Shown: piece by piece, positions 53,942 to 61,999 of the stretch
Layout of the letters: every line of letters starts with the position of its first letter
How positions within the stretch are numbered: the first letter of the stretch is position 1
From: Legionella_C dresdenensis
GTDB lineage: Bacteria; Pseudomonadota; Gammaproteobacteria; Legionellales; Legionellaceae
Length of the DNA: 64,000 nucleotides
NCBI RefSeq assembly: GCF_042649825.1
Contig: NZ_JBHSAB010000031.1
Span: forward strand, 52,063 to 116,062
Reading direction: 5' to 3'
Notes under the pieces: model-generated
What the model was told of the DNA's origin: nothing
What the model saw: only the letters and a program-made list of their open reading frames with translations
Database searches by the model: none
Translations under genes and position numbers: made by a program

Positions 53942-55825
53942 ATGTCTGCCAATTATACAGCTGAAGCGATTGAGGTGCTGAGCGGTCTTGAGCCCGTTCA
54001 GCGCCGTCCCGGAATGTATACAGATACGACGCGCCCTAACCATCTGGCGCAGGAAGTGATTGATAACAGCGTGGACGAGGTTATTGCCGGCTTCGCCAGT
54101 AAAATTACCGTCACGCTGCATGAAGACGGCTCCATAGAGGTAGAAGATAACGGCCGCGGGATGCCGGTTGACCTGCATCCGCAACTTGGATTGAGCGGCG
54201 TGGAAGTCATTATGACCCGCCTGCATGCCGGCGGCAAATTCTCCGATAAAAACTACAGCTTTTCAGGCGGTTTGCACGGTGTAGGGGTTTCGGTAGTTAA
54301 CGCCCTCTCTGAGCGGGTTGATGTAACTATCAAGCGTAATGGCATCACCTATCAAATGGCTTTTGCAAACGGCGATAAAATCCAGGAATTGAATGAAACC
54401 GGCATCTGCAAAAAACGCGAAACCGGAACCCTGATCCGCTTTTGGCCGAATCCCAAATATTTTGACTCGCCCCGGATTTCGGTAAAACAGTTGACTCATA
54501 CCCTGCGCGCCAAAGCAGTCCTTTGCCCCGGGCTGGCAATGACTTTTATCAATAAAATTACCCAGGAACAAATCGACTGGTGTTTTGAAAAAGGATTAGC
54601 TGACTACCTGCAACAATCATTGCCTGAAAATTATTTTCCCGAGGAACCGTTCACCGGCGAATTCAGCAGTGACGAGGGTACAGTAGACTGGGCGGTAGCA
54701 TGGTCTGAAACGACAGCGGCCAGCCTTAATGAAAGCTATGTCAATCTGATTCCTACTGCCCAGGGCGGTACACATGTTAATGGACTCAGAAGCGGATTAT
54801 TTGACGCCCTTGCCGCATTTTGCGAATTAAGAAACCTGCTGCCTCGCGGTGTAAAGCTCGCAGCTGATGATTTATGGGAGCCATGCCGTTATGTGCTTTC
54901 AGTAAAAATGAAAGAACCGCAATTTGCCGGCCAGACTAAAGAGCGTTTAAGCTCAAGACAAACAGCCGGCTTTGTCAGTAATGTGGTGAAAGATGCGTTT
55001 GCCCTTTGGCTGAATCACCATCGCAGCCAAGGCGAAGCAATTGCCGGTTTTGCCATTGAACGGGCACAAAAACGACTTAAACAAGCCAAACAGGTTGCTC
55101 GCAAGCGTGTGAGCCAGGGTCCTGCCCTGCCCGGTAAACTGGCTGACTGTTTACAACAGGATTTAAACCAGGCTGAATTATTTCTGGTTGAAGGGGATTC
55201 TGCAGGGGGGTCTGCCAAACAGGCGCGTAATAAAGATTTTCAGGCCATTCTGCCATTACGCGGCAAGATCCTGAACTCCTGGGAAGTCGATTCATCCCAG
55301 GTTCTTGCCTCTCAGGAAATCCATGATATTTCGGTTGCAATCGGCGTTGATCCTGGTTCTGATGATTTGTCCGGTTTGCGTTATGGCAAATTATGTATCC
55401 TGGCAGACGCCGATTCAGACGGCGCTCATATTGCAACTCTGATTTGTGCGTTATTTTTACGCCATTTCAAACCCTTGATCGCCGCAGGTCATGTCTATGT
55501 CGCTATGCCCCCGCTTTATCGAATCGACGCCGGAAAAATCGTTCATTACGCCCTTGATGATGAAGAAAAAGAACGCATCATTCTGGAGTTAAACGAGAAA
55601 TACCGCGGCAGAATCAATGTCCAGCGCTTTAAAGGTCTTGGTGAAATGAATCCCATGCAATTACGGGAAACCACAATGGATCCAAATACCCGGCGTTTAA
55701 TTCAGTTAACCCTGGACGATGAGCAGACAACCATGTCTTTAATGGATATGATGTTAGCTAAAAAACGCGCTGCTGATAGAAAAGTCTGGCTGGAGACTAA
55801 AGGCAATCTGGCTGAAATTGAGTAA
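53942..55825 (+). CDS. parE: DNA topoisomerase IV subunit B
   Basis: A 627-residue type IIA topoisomerase subunit. The GHKL ATPase has EVIDNSVDE, DNGRGMPVD and GLHGVGVSVVNALS. The transducer contains PTAQGGTHVNG. The Toprim domain has LFLVEGDSAGGSAKQAR (about 413-429) and DADSDGAHIATL. It decatenates daughter chromosomes together with ParC, which is not in the window. Length matches ParE and not GyrB (about 800). Confidence 0.96.
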   Translation: MSANYTAEAIEVLSGLEPVQRRPGMYTDTTRPNHLAQEVIDNSVDEVIAGFASKITVTLHEDGSIEVEDNGRGMPVDLHPQLGLSGVEVIMTRLHAGGKFSDKNYSFSGGLHGVGVSVVNALSERVDVTIKRNGITYQMAFANGDKIQELNETGICKKRETGTLIRFWPNPKYFDSPRISVKQLTHTLRAKAVLCPGLAMTFINKITQEQIDWCFEKGLADYLQQSLPENYFPEEPFTGEFSSDEGTVDWAVAWSETTAASLNESYVNLIPTAQGGTHVNGLRSGLFDALAAFCELRNLLPRGVKLAADDLWEPCRYVLSVKMKEPQFAGQTKERLSSRQTAGFVSNVVKDAFALWLNHHRSQGEAIAGFAIERAQKRLKQAKQVARKRVSQGPALPGKLADCLQQDLNQAELFLVEGDSAGGSAKQARNKDFQAILPLRGKILNSWEVDSSQVLASQEIHDISVAIGVDPGSDDLSGLRYGKLCILADADSDGAHIATLICALFLRHFKPLIAAGHVYVAMPPLYRIDAGKIVHYALDDEEKERIILELNEKYRGRINVQRFKGLGEMNPMQLRETTMDPNTRRLIQLTLDDEQTTMSLMDMMLAKKRAADRKVWLETKGNLAEIE

Positions 55826-55835
55826 TAGAGGAAAA

Positions 55836-55907
55836 CCTTGATTACGCTGCGCTGCATCAAGGCTACATTTATTTAAAAGCGTAGGTTGGGCTGTAAAGCC
55901 CAACACA
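55836..55907. repeat. Two interspersed palindromes after parE
   Basis: CCTTGATTACGC...CATCAAGG copy 2 (55836-55862, also at 10357) is followed by GTAGGTTGGGCTGTAAAGCC (55881 onward), a member of the GGGCTGTAAAGCCC family. Confidence 0.8.
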
Positions 55908-56031
55908 CAGCTCATTGCATTATTTTTACGCATTAAATTTACAATAAAGTAAAGAAATATTACTTTACTGTAAAAGAATTTATATTATACAATTTGCATC
56001 ACATTGTTGCCATAAAACCAGGAAGTGAAAA

Positions 56032-58341
56032 ATGTTAATGAATGCTGTTACTACCAATTTACGCAAACTGCGTGTTTATCAAAGCCGTAATTTGAAATTC
56101 GATTTCATTTCTGCGATAGTTGTTTTTCTAGTCGCCGTTCCTCTTTGCCTTGGCATTGCATTAGCCTCTGGCGCTCCGTTGTTTTCAGGTATTTTAAGCG
56201 GGATAATTGGAGGGATTGTTGTTGGCTCACTCAGCGGTTCACAAGTCAGCGTAAGTGGACCGGCAGCCGGTATGGCAGCTGTTGTGTTAACGGCGATCAC
56301 GCAATTGGGGGATTTTAATACTTTCCTTCTGGCACTGGTACTCGCTGGCGTGTTCCAGATTATTGTCGGCAGCCTGCGGGCCGGATTTATTGCCGAATAT
56401 GTTCCGTCCAACGTCGTGCAGGGACTTTTATGCGCAATTGGCATTCTGTTGATTGTCAAACAGATTCCACTGGCATTCACCCTTTCCTCTGATCTTAAAC
56501 AGCTTCAGGGTCATCTGCTTGAAACAACTGAAGGCTTTACTATACAACCGCTTTACGAATTGTCCCATCATCTCAATACAGGCGCTATTATCATCTCCTT
56601 CGTATCATTCGCCCTGTTAATTTATTTTGATAAAACAAAATTAAAATTTTTACAGGGAATTCCAGCGCCAATTATTGTTGTCATTGCCGGGATAGTCATT
56701 AATGAGTTGTTTATTGCAAGTGGTTCAACATTTGAACAAAACAGCCCCCATTTGGTTAATATTCCAGAGCATGATGGTTTTACTGATTTACTTAATCAAC
56801 TGCAATATCCATCCTGGTCAGCATGGAGCAATCCCAAAGTTTATTTATACGGTATCATTATTGCCATCGTTGCTTCGCTTGAAAGTCTGCTTAACGTTAA
56901 AGCCGGGGAAAAACTGGACTATAAGCACCGTTACTGCTCAAAAGATCAGGAATTAATTGCTCAGGGTTGCGGTAATCTGGTTGCTGGTCTGGTCGGTGGT
57001 ATACCGGTTACATCTGTTATTGTCAGAACCTCGGTTAACGTTCAATCGGGCGCGAAAACCAAAGCCTCTGCAATACTTCATGGGCTTTTTCTGTTTTTAG
57101 CTGTTCTGCTTATTCCGGGCTGGTTAAACAAGATCCCGCTATCCTCTTTGGCCGCTATTCTTATTTATACTGGATACAAACTGACCAAACCTGCTATTTA
57201 CAAAAATATTTACCGCCAGGGGCTTGATCGTTTTATTCCGTTTATTGCAACAGTCATCAGCATTGTTCTGTTTAATCTCTTACTCGGAATTGTGATCGGT
57301 CTGACAATCAGCCTCTTTTATATTTTGAAAACCAACAGTCAGGCAAGACTCGATATTATTAAAGAAAACTATCCCAACGGTGTGACCAGCCGTCTGGTGC
57401 TGCCGCAACAAATCACTTTTCTGAATAAAGCGTCTCTGGTTGCTGAACTCGATTCCATACCGCGTAACTCGCAACTGATTATTGATGCCCGTTATGCCAA
57501 TTATATTGATAAGGAAATTATTGAGTTAATCAAGGAATTCCAGGAAGAGAAAGCCCAAAACCGACAAATTTCCCTGAACCTGATTGGCTTCAAAGATCAT
57601 TATGATATTCACGATTATATTGATTTTATTAATGTCACAACTTATAACGTTCAATCAACCTTAACGCCAACCGAAGTGTTAACGGTATTACGCGAGGGCA
57701 ACCAGCGTTTTCTCAACGATACCCGTATCCACCGCAGTTCTAAAATCGACATTAGACATACGGCAATGACGCAACATCCTATTGCAGTCGTGCTCGCCTG
57801 TATTGACTCACGCGTTCCGGTTGAAACCATTTTTGATATGAGTTTCGGCGATCTGTTCTGTATCCGTGTTGCTGGTAATGTGGTGAATGAAGATGTATTG
57901 GCCAGTATGGAATACGCCTGCCATGTTGTTGGCGCAAAGCTTATCGTAGTTTTGGGGCATACTCGTTGTGGAGCAATCCAGGCGGCTTGCGATGGCGTAG
58001 AAAAAGGCCATATCACGCAACTGCTGGCAAAAATCAAACCCGCGGTTAATGCCGAAACCGAAACACAGGCAAACCGTACCGGCCAAAACCAGGAGTTTAC
58101 CGCCAATGTCACCTCACTGAATATTGCCAATACGCTGCAGCAGATTTATCAAAATAGCGAAATTTTGCGAATTATGGTTGATCAGGACGAAATTGGCATG
58201 GTTGGCGCGATTTATGATGTAGGAACCGGGGTAGTTGATTTTGATGATTATAGCGACGACTTGAACCGCCTTAGCCATGATCATAATAATATCGCTGAAA
58301 AAACCCGCTTGTTGCTGCAACAGGCAAATGAGGAGCAATAA
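56032..58341 (+). CDS. SulP-family transporter fused to beta-carbonic anhydrase
   Basis: A 769-residue fusion. Residues about 20-430 are a SulP anion transporter with 10-12 helices (AVPLCLGIALASGAPLFSGI, SGSQVSVSGPAAGM, IPVTSVIVRTSVNVQSGA). About 440-530 resembles a reduced STAS region (LVLPQQITFLNKASLVAEL, QLIIDARYANYIDKEI). The C-terminal beta-carbonic anhydrase (about 545-769) has zinc ligands Cys590, His643 and Cys646 and the Asp592-Arg594 pair (ACIDSR, GHTRCGA). Such fusions are thought to couple bicarbonate transport with CO2 hydration. The ribosome binding site is AGGAAG. The anhydrase half appears complete. Confidence 0.93.
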   Translation: MLMNAVTTNLRKLRVYQSRNLKFDFISAIVVFLVAVPLCLGIALASGAPLFSGILSGIIGGIVVGSLSGSQVSVSGPAAGMAAVVLTAITQLGDFNTFLLALVLAGVFQIIVGSLRAGFIAEYVPSNVVQGLLCAIGILLIVKQIPLAFTLSSDLKQLQGHLLETTEGFTIQPLYELSHHLNTGAIIISFVSFALLIYFDKTKLKFLQGIPAPIIVVIAGIVINELFIASGSTFEQNSPHLVNIPEHDGFTDLLNQLQYPSWSAWSNPKVYLYGIIIAIVASLESLLNVKAGEKLDYKHRYCSKDQELIAQGCGNLVAGLVGGIPVTSVIVRTSVNVQSGAKTKASAILHGLFLFLAVLLIPGWLNKIPLSSLAAILIYTGYKLTKPAIYKNIYRQGLDRFIPFIATVISIVLFNLLLGIVIGLTISLFYILKTNSQARLDIIKENYPNGVTSRLVLPQQITFLNKASLVAELDSIPRNSQLIIDARYANYIDKEIIELIKEFQEEKAQNRQISLNLIGFKDHYDIHDYIDFINVTTYNVQSTLTPTEVLTVLREGNQRFLNDTRIHRSSKIDIRHTAMTQHPIAVVLACIDSRVPVETIFDMSFGDLFCIRVAGNVVNEDVLASMEYACHVVGAKLIVVLGHTRCGAIQAACDGVEKGHITQLLAKIKPAVNAETETQANRTGQNQEFTANVTSLNIANTLQQIYQNSEILRIMVDQDEIGMVGAIYDVGTGVVDFDDYSDDLNRLSHDHNNIAEKTRLLLQQANEEQ

Positions 58342-58421
58342 ATAATTACACAGCATGCCAAAATAACTGTCCTGTGCAAAGAAATTCTCCCTTTGTACCA
58401 AACAATTTTTTTGTATTACGT

Positions 58422-58523
58422 GTAGGTTGGGTCGTTTTGACCCAACATTACCAATCTTCAATCACTTTTCAGATCTGAGTGCTTGATAAAAAAAGCTTGT
58501 TGGGTCAAAACGACCCAACCTAC
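58422..58523. repeat. Inverted pair of GTTGGGTCGTTTTGACCCAAC palindromes
   Basis: Copies at 58422-58449 and 58498-58523 face each other across about 48 bases, an arrangement also seen at 32634-32692. The two palindromes have identical cores, so the unit can fold as two hairpins or one long one. Confidence 0.8.
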
Positions 58524-58567
58524 AAAAATTGTCCAGCAAAAGAAAATTGTCCTGTGTCATCCATTAA

Positions 58568-58600
58568 ATTAATAATCTCTTAAGTTTTTTTATGTATATT
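58568..58600 (+). promoter_or_regulatory. PmrA-box-like direct repeat with AT-rich -10
   Basis: TTAAT (58569-58573) and TTAAG (58580-58584) are exactly 11 bases apart within ATTAATAAT-CT-CTTAAGTTT, close to the PmrA consensus cTTAATatT-N2-cTTAATatT. A TATATT-type -10 lies near 58594-58600. Confidence 0.5.
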
Positions 58601-58630
58601 ATATATACTAATAATCAGGAGTACATGCCC

Positions 58631-59389
58631 ATGGTAAGAAATTCCAGCCAGTTAACCTCTCAGAATACTAATTCCCCAAGGCAAGAGCAGGCAAACACGG
58701 ATCCGAATCAATTTGAAACCATTCACGAGTTTAATACGCGTATACTGGCTGCTATAGAGCAAATTAAAAATATTGATGTGCGTCGAAACAAATACGCGGA
58801 AATGATAAGCCAAGCCCTACTAGCTAAATCACGTAGCTTCAAAAGGGATTTTATGACTGATCTCTATGAGAAGGCTAAGAGTTCGGTATGTTTGCTAGAC
58901 TTTGATCAGGTAAAAACTCTTGATACGTTTATTATAATGGGCGAAGTGTGCAAAGCTGTAACAGTCCCTGGCGGGCAAAGCCAGCCGCACAGAGTACATG
59001 TTTCTGCGAATACTGAAAATAATGCGCAACATAATGAAACAGTGAATGAGTTTGACAGTCGCATAAGCTCAACTTTACCACAACTGATAAAGGGAAAAGA
59101 GAAAACTTATAAGGAAAATTATTTGCAAGCAGTAGCTCGTGAAATAGTGGGTAAGTCCCCTGAATTTAAAAAAGCATTCGCGCTATTTATTTTAAACTCA
59201 CCCAGTCACATACTGAAGCAGGAAAGGCATTTTTTCCGCAGCCAAAAATATTCTAACGAAACTTTGTCAGTGCATAAACTGGTTGCCAGTTTATTAAAAA
59301 ATCAGGTGCAAATAGTGAATAACAAGGTAGTGATTGATGATAATCACACGTTGTCACGACATGCAGACGAGTGTTTTAAAAAATCTTGA
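58631..59389 (+). CDS. Hypothetical protein with duplicated helical domain, effector candidate
   Basis: A 252-residue protein starting at ATG 58631, nine bases after GGAG; ATG 58625 and 58592 are alternatives. The first 26 residues are Gln/Asn/Ser-rich. Two diverged copies of an about 85-residue unit follow, residues 27-108 (ETIHEFNTRILAAIEQI..., KSRSFKRDF) and 134-224 (ETVNEFDSRISSTLPQL..., KSPEFKKAF). Both are predicted helical. No catalytic motif, signal peptide or membrane segment is present. The upstream region carries a PmrA-like box, as does the gene at 8914, which also encodes a duplicated domain. A Dot/Icm-type effector is plausible. Confidence 0.65.
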   Translation: MVRNSSQLTSQNTNSPRQEQANTDPNQFETIHEFNTRILAAIEQIKNIDVRRNKYAEMISQALLAKSRSFKRDFMTDLYEKAKSSVCLLDFDQVKTLDTFIIMGEVCKAVTVPGGQSQPHRVHVSANTENNAQHNETVNEFDSRISSTLPQLIKGKEKTYKENYLQAVAREIVGKSPEFKKAFALFILNSPSHILKQERHFFRSQKYSNETLSVHKLVASLLKNQVQIVNNKVVIDDNHTLSRHADECFKKS

Positions 59390-59424
59390 TACATAAACAA
59401 TTGTCATTTCATCCGGCTCAAACC

Positions 59425-59517
59425 CGTTCGGCCTGAGGAAAATCCGTAGCATTTGTCTCGTAGGCTTACCATACCAGAGCTTCGAGACAGCGCTAAAGCG
59501 CTTCCTCAACCCGAACG
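59425..59517. repeat. Large CGTTCGG...CCGAACG palindrome, reverse copy
   Basis: A 93-base palindrome, the inverted copy of the unit at 12685-12781. Both contain GAGACAGCGCTAAAGCGCTT on one arm and GAGACAAATGC (as GCATTTGTCTC) on the other, and share AAATTT-CTTAG-TTGACG flanks up to about 59562. Confidence 0.82.
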
Positions 59518-59657
59518 TTTTTGTGAAGTGTAGAAATTTACTTCCTTAGTTTGACGGATACGCGCTTAACCGGCAACCTACCCTGTTTCCATCCACAGAA
59601 CCTAGCATTTTCGCGTTTATTGGGTATAATTTTTCTATTTTACTTACAGGAATGAAT

Positions 59658-61358
59658 ATGCGCACATCGCAATGGTTTCTATCAACCCTCCGTGAGACTC
59701 CCAATGACGCCGAAATCGTTTCGCATCAGTTAATGTTACGAGCTGGTATGATCCGTAAATTGGGTTCAGGACTTTACACCTGGCTGCCGTTAGGATTGAA
59801 AGTACTGCGTAAAATAGAACAAATTACCCGCGAAGAAATGAATCGGGCTGGAGCGATGGAAGTATTAATGCCAGCTGTCCAGCCAGCAGAGCTCTGGCAG
59901 GAAACCGGACGCTGGGACACTTTTGGCGGTCTGTTGCTGACTATGGCTGACAGCAATGGCCGTGATTATTGTTATGGCCCGACTCATGAAGAAGTCATTA
60001 CTGATGTCATGCGCAACGAACTGCGTTCCTACAAGCAATTACCAGTAAATTTTTATCAAATCCAGACTAAATTCCGTGATGAAATTCGCCCTCGTTTCGG
60101 GGTGATGCGCGCCCGTGAATTTATTATGAAAGATTCCTATTCATTTCATCTGAGTCAGGAATCATTACAGCAAACATACGATGCGATGTATGCTGCTTAT
60201 TGCCGAATCCTGAATCGTCTGGGTTTGAAATTCAGAGCAGTGGAAGCAGATACCGGTGCAATTGGCGGTTCTGCCTCGCATGAGTTTCAGGTTATGGCTG
60301 ATGCTGGTGAAGATTTGATTTTTTACAGTGATAGCAGTGATTATGCCGCTAATATCGAGCAGGCAACCTGCGCGATTCCAGCTAAAGCGCAAGCGTCTGA
60401 TGCCGCAATTGAACTGGTTGATACCATTGGTCACAAAACAATTGCGGAGGTTTCGCAAGCCTTATCCATTCAGCCAGCAGCAATGATTAAAACGTTGATT
60501 GTGGAAGGCGCTGAACACCCCTTGGTTGCCTTGGTTTTACGTGGCGACGATGAACTAAACGAAATCAAAGCCGCTAAACATCCATTAGTCAAATCACCAT
60601 TAAGCCTTGCTGATGATAAAACCATACAAACAGCATTAGGTTGCCCGGTAGGTTATCTCGGGCCAGTGGGTTTATCTATTCCGGTAATCGCCGATCATCA
60701 AGCCCTGGCTTTATCTGCATTTGTCTGCGGCGCCAACCAGGCTGACAAACACTATATCAATGCAGCCTGGGATCGTGATGCCAAATATCATGACGCTTAT
60801 GATTTACGTAATGTAAAGGAAGGCGATATCAGTCCGGATGGTAAAGGTACGCTGAAATCATGCCGTGGTATTGAAGTCGGCCATGTTTTCCAGCTTGGCG
60901 ACAAATATGCCCGCGCCATGAATGCGTCTGTGCTTAATGAAGAAGGAAAACTGCAAACCATGCTGATGGGTTGTTACGGTATGGGTATTAGCCGAATGGT
61001 CGCAGCAGCTATTGAACAGCATCATGATGAGAAAGGTATTTTATGGCCAGCAGCGCTTGCGCCATTCCAGCTCGTCATCATTCCGATTAACGGTCACCGC
61101 TGCCCTGAGGTCAAACAGGCCGCAGAAGAGTTATATCAACAGTTGATTGCTCAAGGGATTGAAGTATTGCTTGATGATCGTAATGAGCGTCCTGGAGTCC
61201 TGTTTGCTGATAGCGATCTGATTGGCATACCACACAGACTGGTTATCAGTGAGCGTCATTTGCAGCAGCAATCTGTTGAATATAAGGCACGGAATAAAGA
61301 TGAAGCTGAAATGATTCTGCTGTCAGAATTACCTGCGTTTTTGCAGACATTATTGTAA
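59658..61358 (+). CDS. proS: Prolyl-tRNA synthetase
   Basis: A 566-residue class II synthetase, bacterial (ProS3-type) form. ATG 59658 fits both the AGGA spacing and the family start MRTSQW; an ATG two codons earlier is less likely. Motif 1 is in REEMNRAGAMEVLMP, motif 2 is FRDEIRPRFGVMRAREFIMKD, and motif 3 is GMGISRMVAAAIEQ. The editing domain insertion (about 225-385) is present and hydrolyses misacylated Ala-tRNA(Pro). The C-terminal anticodon-binding domain contains VLLDDRNERPGVLFAD. Nothing is unusual. Confidence 0.97.
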   Translation: MRTSQWFLSTLRETPNDAEIVSHQLMLRAGMIRKLGSGLYTWLPLGLKVLRKIEQITREEMNRAGAMEVLMPAVQPAELWQETGRWDTFGGLLLTMADSNGRDYCYGPTHEEVITDVMRNELRSYKQLPVNFYQIQTKFRDEIRPRFGVMRAREFIMKDSYSFHLSQESLQQTYDAMYAAYCRILNRLGLKFRAVEADTGAIGGSASHEFQVMADAGEDLIFYSDSSDYAANIEQATCAIPAKAQASDAAIELVDTIGHKTIAEVSQALSIQPAAMIKTLIVEGAEHPLVALVLRGDDELNEIKAAKHPLVKSPLSLADDKTIQTALGCPVGYLGPVGLSIPVIADHQALALSAFVCGANQADKHYINAAWDRDAKYHDAYDLRNVKEGDISPDGKGTLKSCRGIEVGHVFQLGDKYARAMNASVLNEEGKLQTMLMGCYGMGISRMVAAAIEQHHDEKGILWPAALAPFQLVIIPINGHRCPEVKQAAEELYQQLIAQGIEVLLDDRNERPGVLFADSDLIGIPHRLVISERHLQQQSVEYKARNKDEAEMILLSELPAFLQTLL

Positions 61359-61365
61359 TAAAAAT

Positions 61366-61393
61366 GAGTGTTGGGCTTTACAGCCCAACCTAC
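61366..61393. repeat. Interspersed palindrome (GGGCTTTACAGCCC family)
   Basis: GAGTGTTGGGCTTTACAGCC and CAACCTAC, immediately after proS. Confidence 0.8.
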
Positions 61394-61442
61394 ATTTTAC
61401 TAATAAAAAACATCAAAAATATTCATTAAAAAATCAAATATA

Positions 61443-61470
61443 TTTACATCAAAAAGCATTGTGGTATACT
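61443..61470 (+). promoter_or_regulatory. Sigma-70-type promoter of the KGG stress-protein gene
   Basis: TTTACA (61443-61448), a 16-base spacer and TATACT (61465-61470). It implies a 5' untranslated leader of about 145 bases. Confidence 0.6.
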
Positions 61471-61476
61471 GAAATT

Positions 61477-61583
61477 CCTATAGGCGATTAAATAAAATAT
61501 TAGATAGCTTATAGATGATTTTTTATATAGAAAAACCATCATTTAATTGTAATTAAAGCTTCGTTTTATTCGTCGCTTATAGG
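61477..61583 (+). promoter_or_regulatory. Structured 5' leader of the KGG gene
   Basis: CCTATAGGCGA (61477-61487) can pair with TCGCTTATAGG (61573-61583), enclosing a hairpin at 61514-61540 (GATGATTTTT/AAAAACCATC). The AT-rich, closed fold is the kind of leader that could respond to temperature or an RNA-binding protein; no known riboswitch is recognised. Confidence 0.4.
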
Positions 61584-61622
61584 CACATAAAGTGTTAACT
61601 CAATATTTAGAGGAGAACTATT

Positions 61623-61862
61623 ATGGCTGGCACACATGAAGGTGGTATCAAAGCGGTTAAAACCCGTGAAAAAAATGACCCAGGTGCAATGAGTAAAATG
61701 GGCGCCAAAGGTGGTCATGAATCAAGCGGCAGAAAAGCTATGGAAACTCGGGCTGAAAAATCCGGGAAAAGCGTAAGTGAAATTGCTGCTGATATGGGCC
61801 GAAAAGGAGGCCAAAGTTCCCATGGCGGACATTCTTCAAAAAAAGAAGAAGACAACGAATAA
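61623..61862 (+). CDS. KGG-repeat stress-induced protein
   Basis: A 79-residue, very hydrophilic protein built from KGG-type repeats: GGIKAVKTRE, GAMSKMGAKGGHESSG, SEIAADMGRKGGQSSHGG. This resembles the GsiB/YciG general stress family, LEA-like proteins thought to protect cells during drying, starvation or stationary phase. AGAGGAG precedes ATG. It has its own promoter, a long folded leader and a terminator. Confidence 0.88.
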   Translation: MAGTHEGGIKAVKTREKNDPGAMSKMGAKGGHESSGRKAMETRAEKSGKSVSEIAADMGRKGGQSSHGGHSSKKEEDNE

Positions 61863-61876
61863 TCCTCCTTTCTTCC

Positions 61877-61903
61877 AAAAACGGCTTTATCAAGCCGTTT
61901 TTT
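61877..61903 (+). terminator. Intrinsic terminator of the KGG gene
   Basis: AAAAACGGCTT, TATC loop, AAGCCGTTTTTT: a clean stem with a T run. Confidence 0.92.
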
Positions 61904-61936
61904 GTTATCAAAATGCCGCCATAACTAGTGAAAATT

Positions 61937-61995
61937 GAGTGTTGGACTTCATTAAACCAGTGCAGATTGGGCTGTAAAGCCCAACACTCCTTTAA
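61937..61995. repeat. Partial and full copies of the GGGCTGTAAAGCCC palindrome
   Basis: A full copy (61966-61995, with CACTCCTTTAA) lies just before the ABC gene's stop. An inverted, degenerate half (GAGTGTTGGACTTC, 61937-61950) lies opposite it. Confidence 0.75.
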
Positions 61996-61999
61996 TTTA

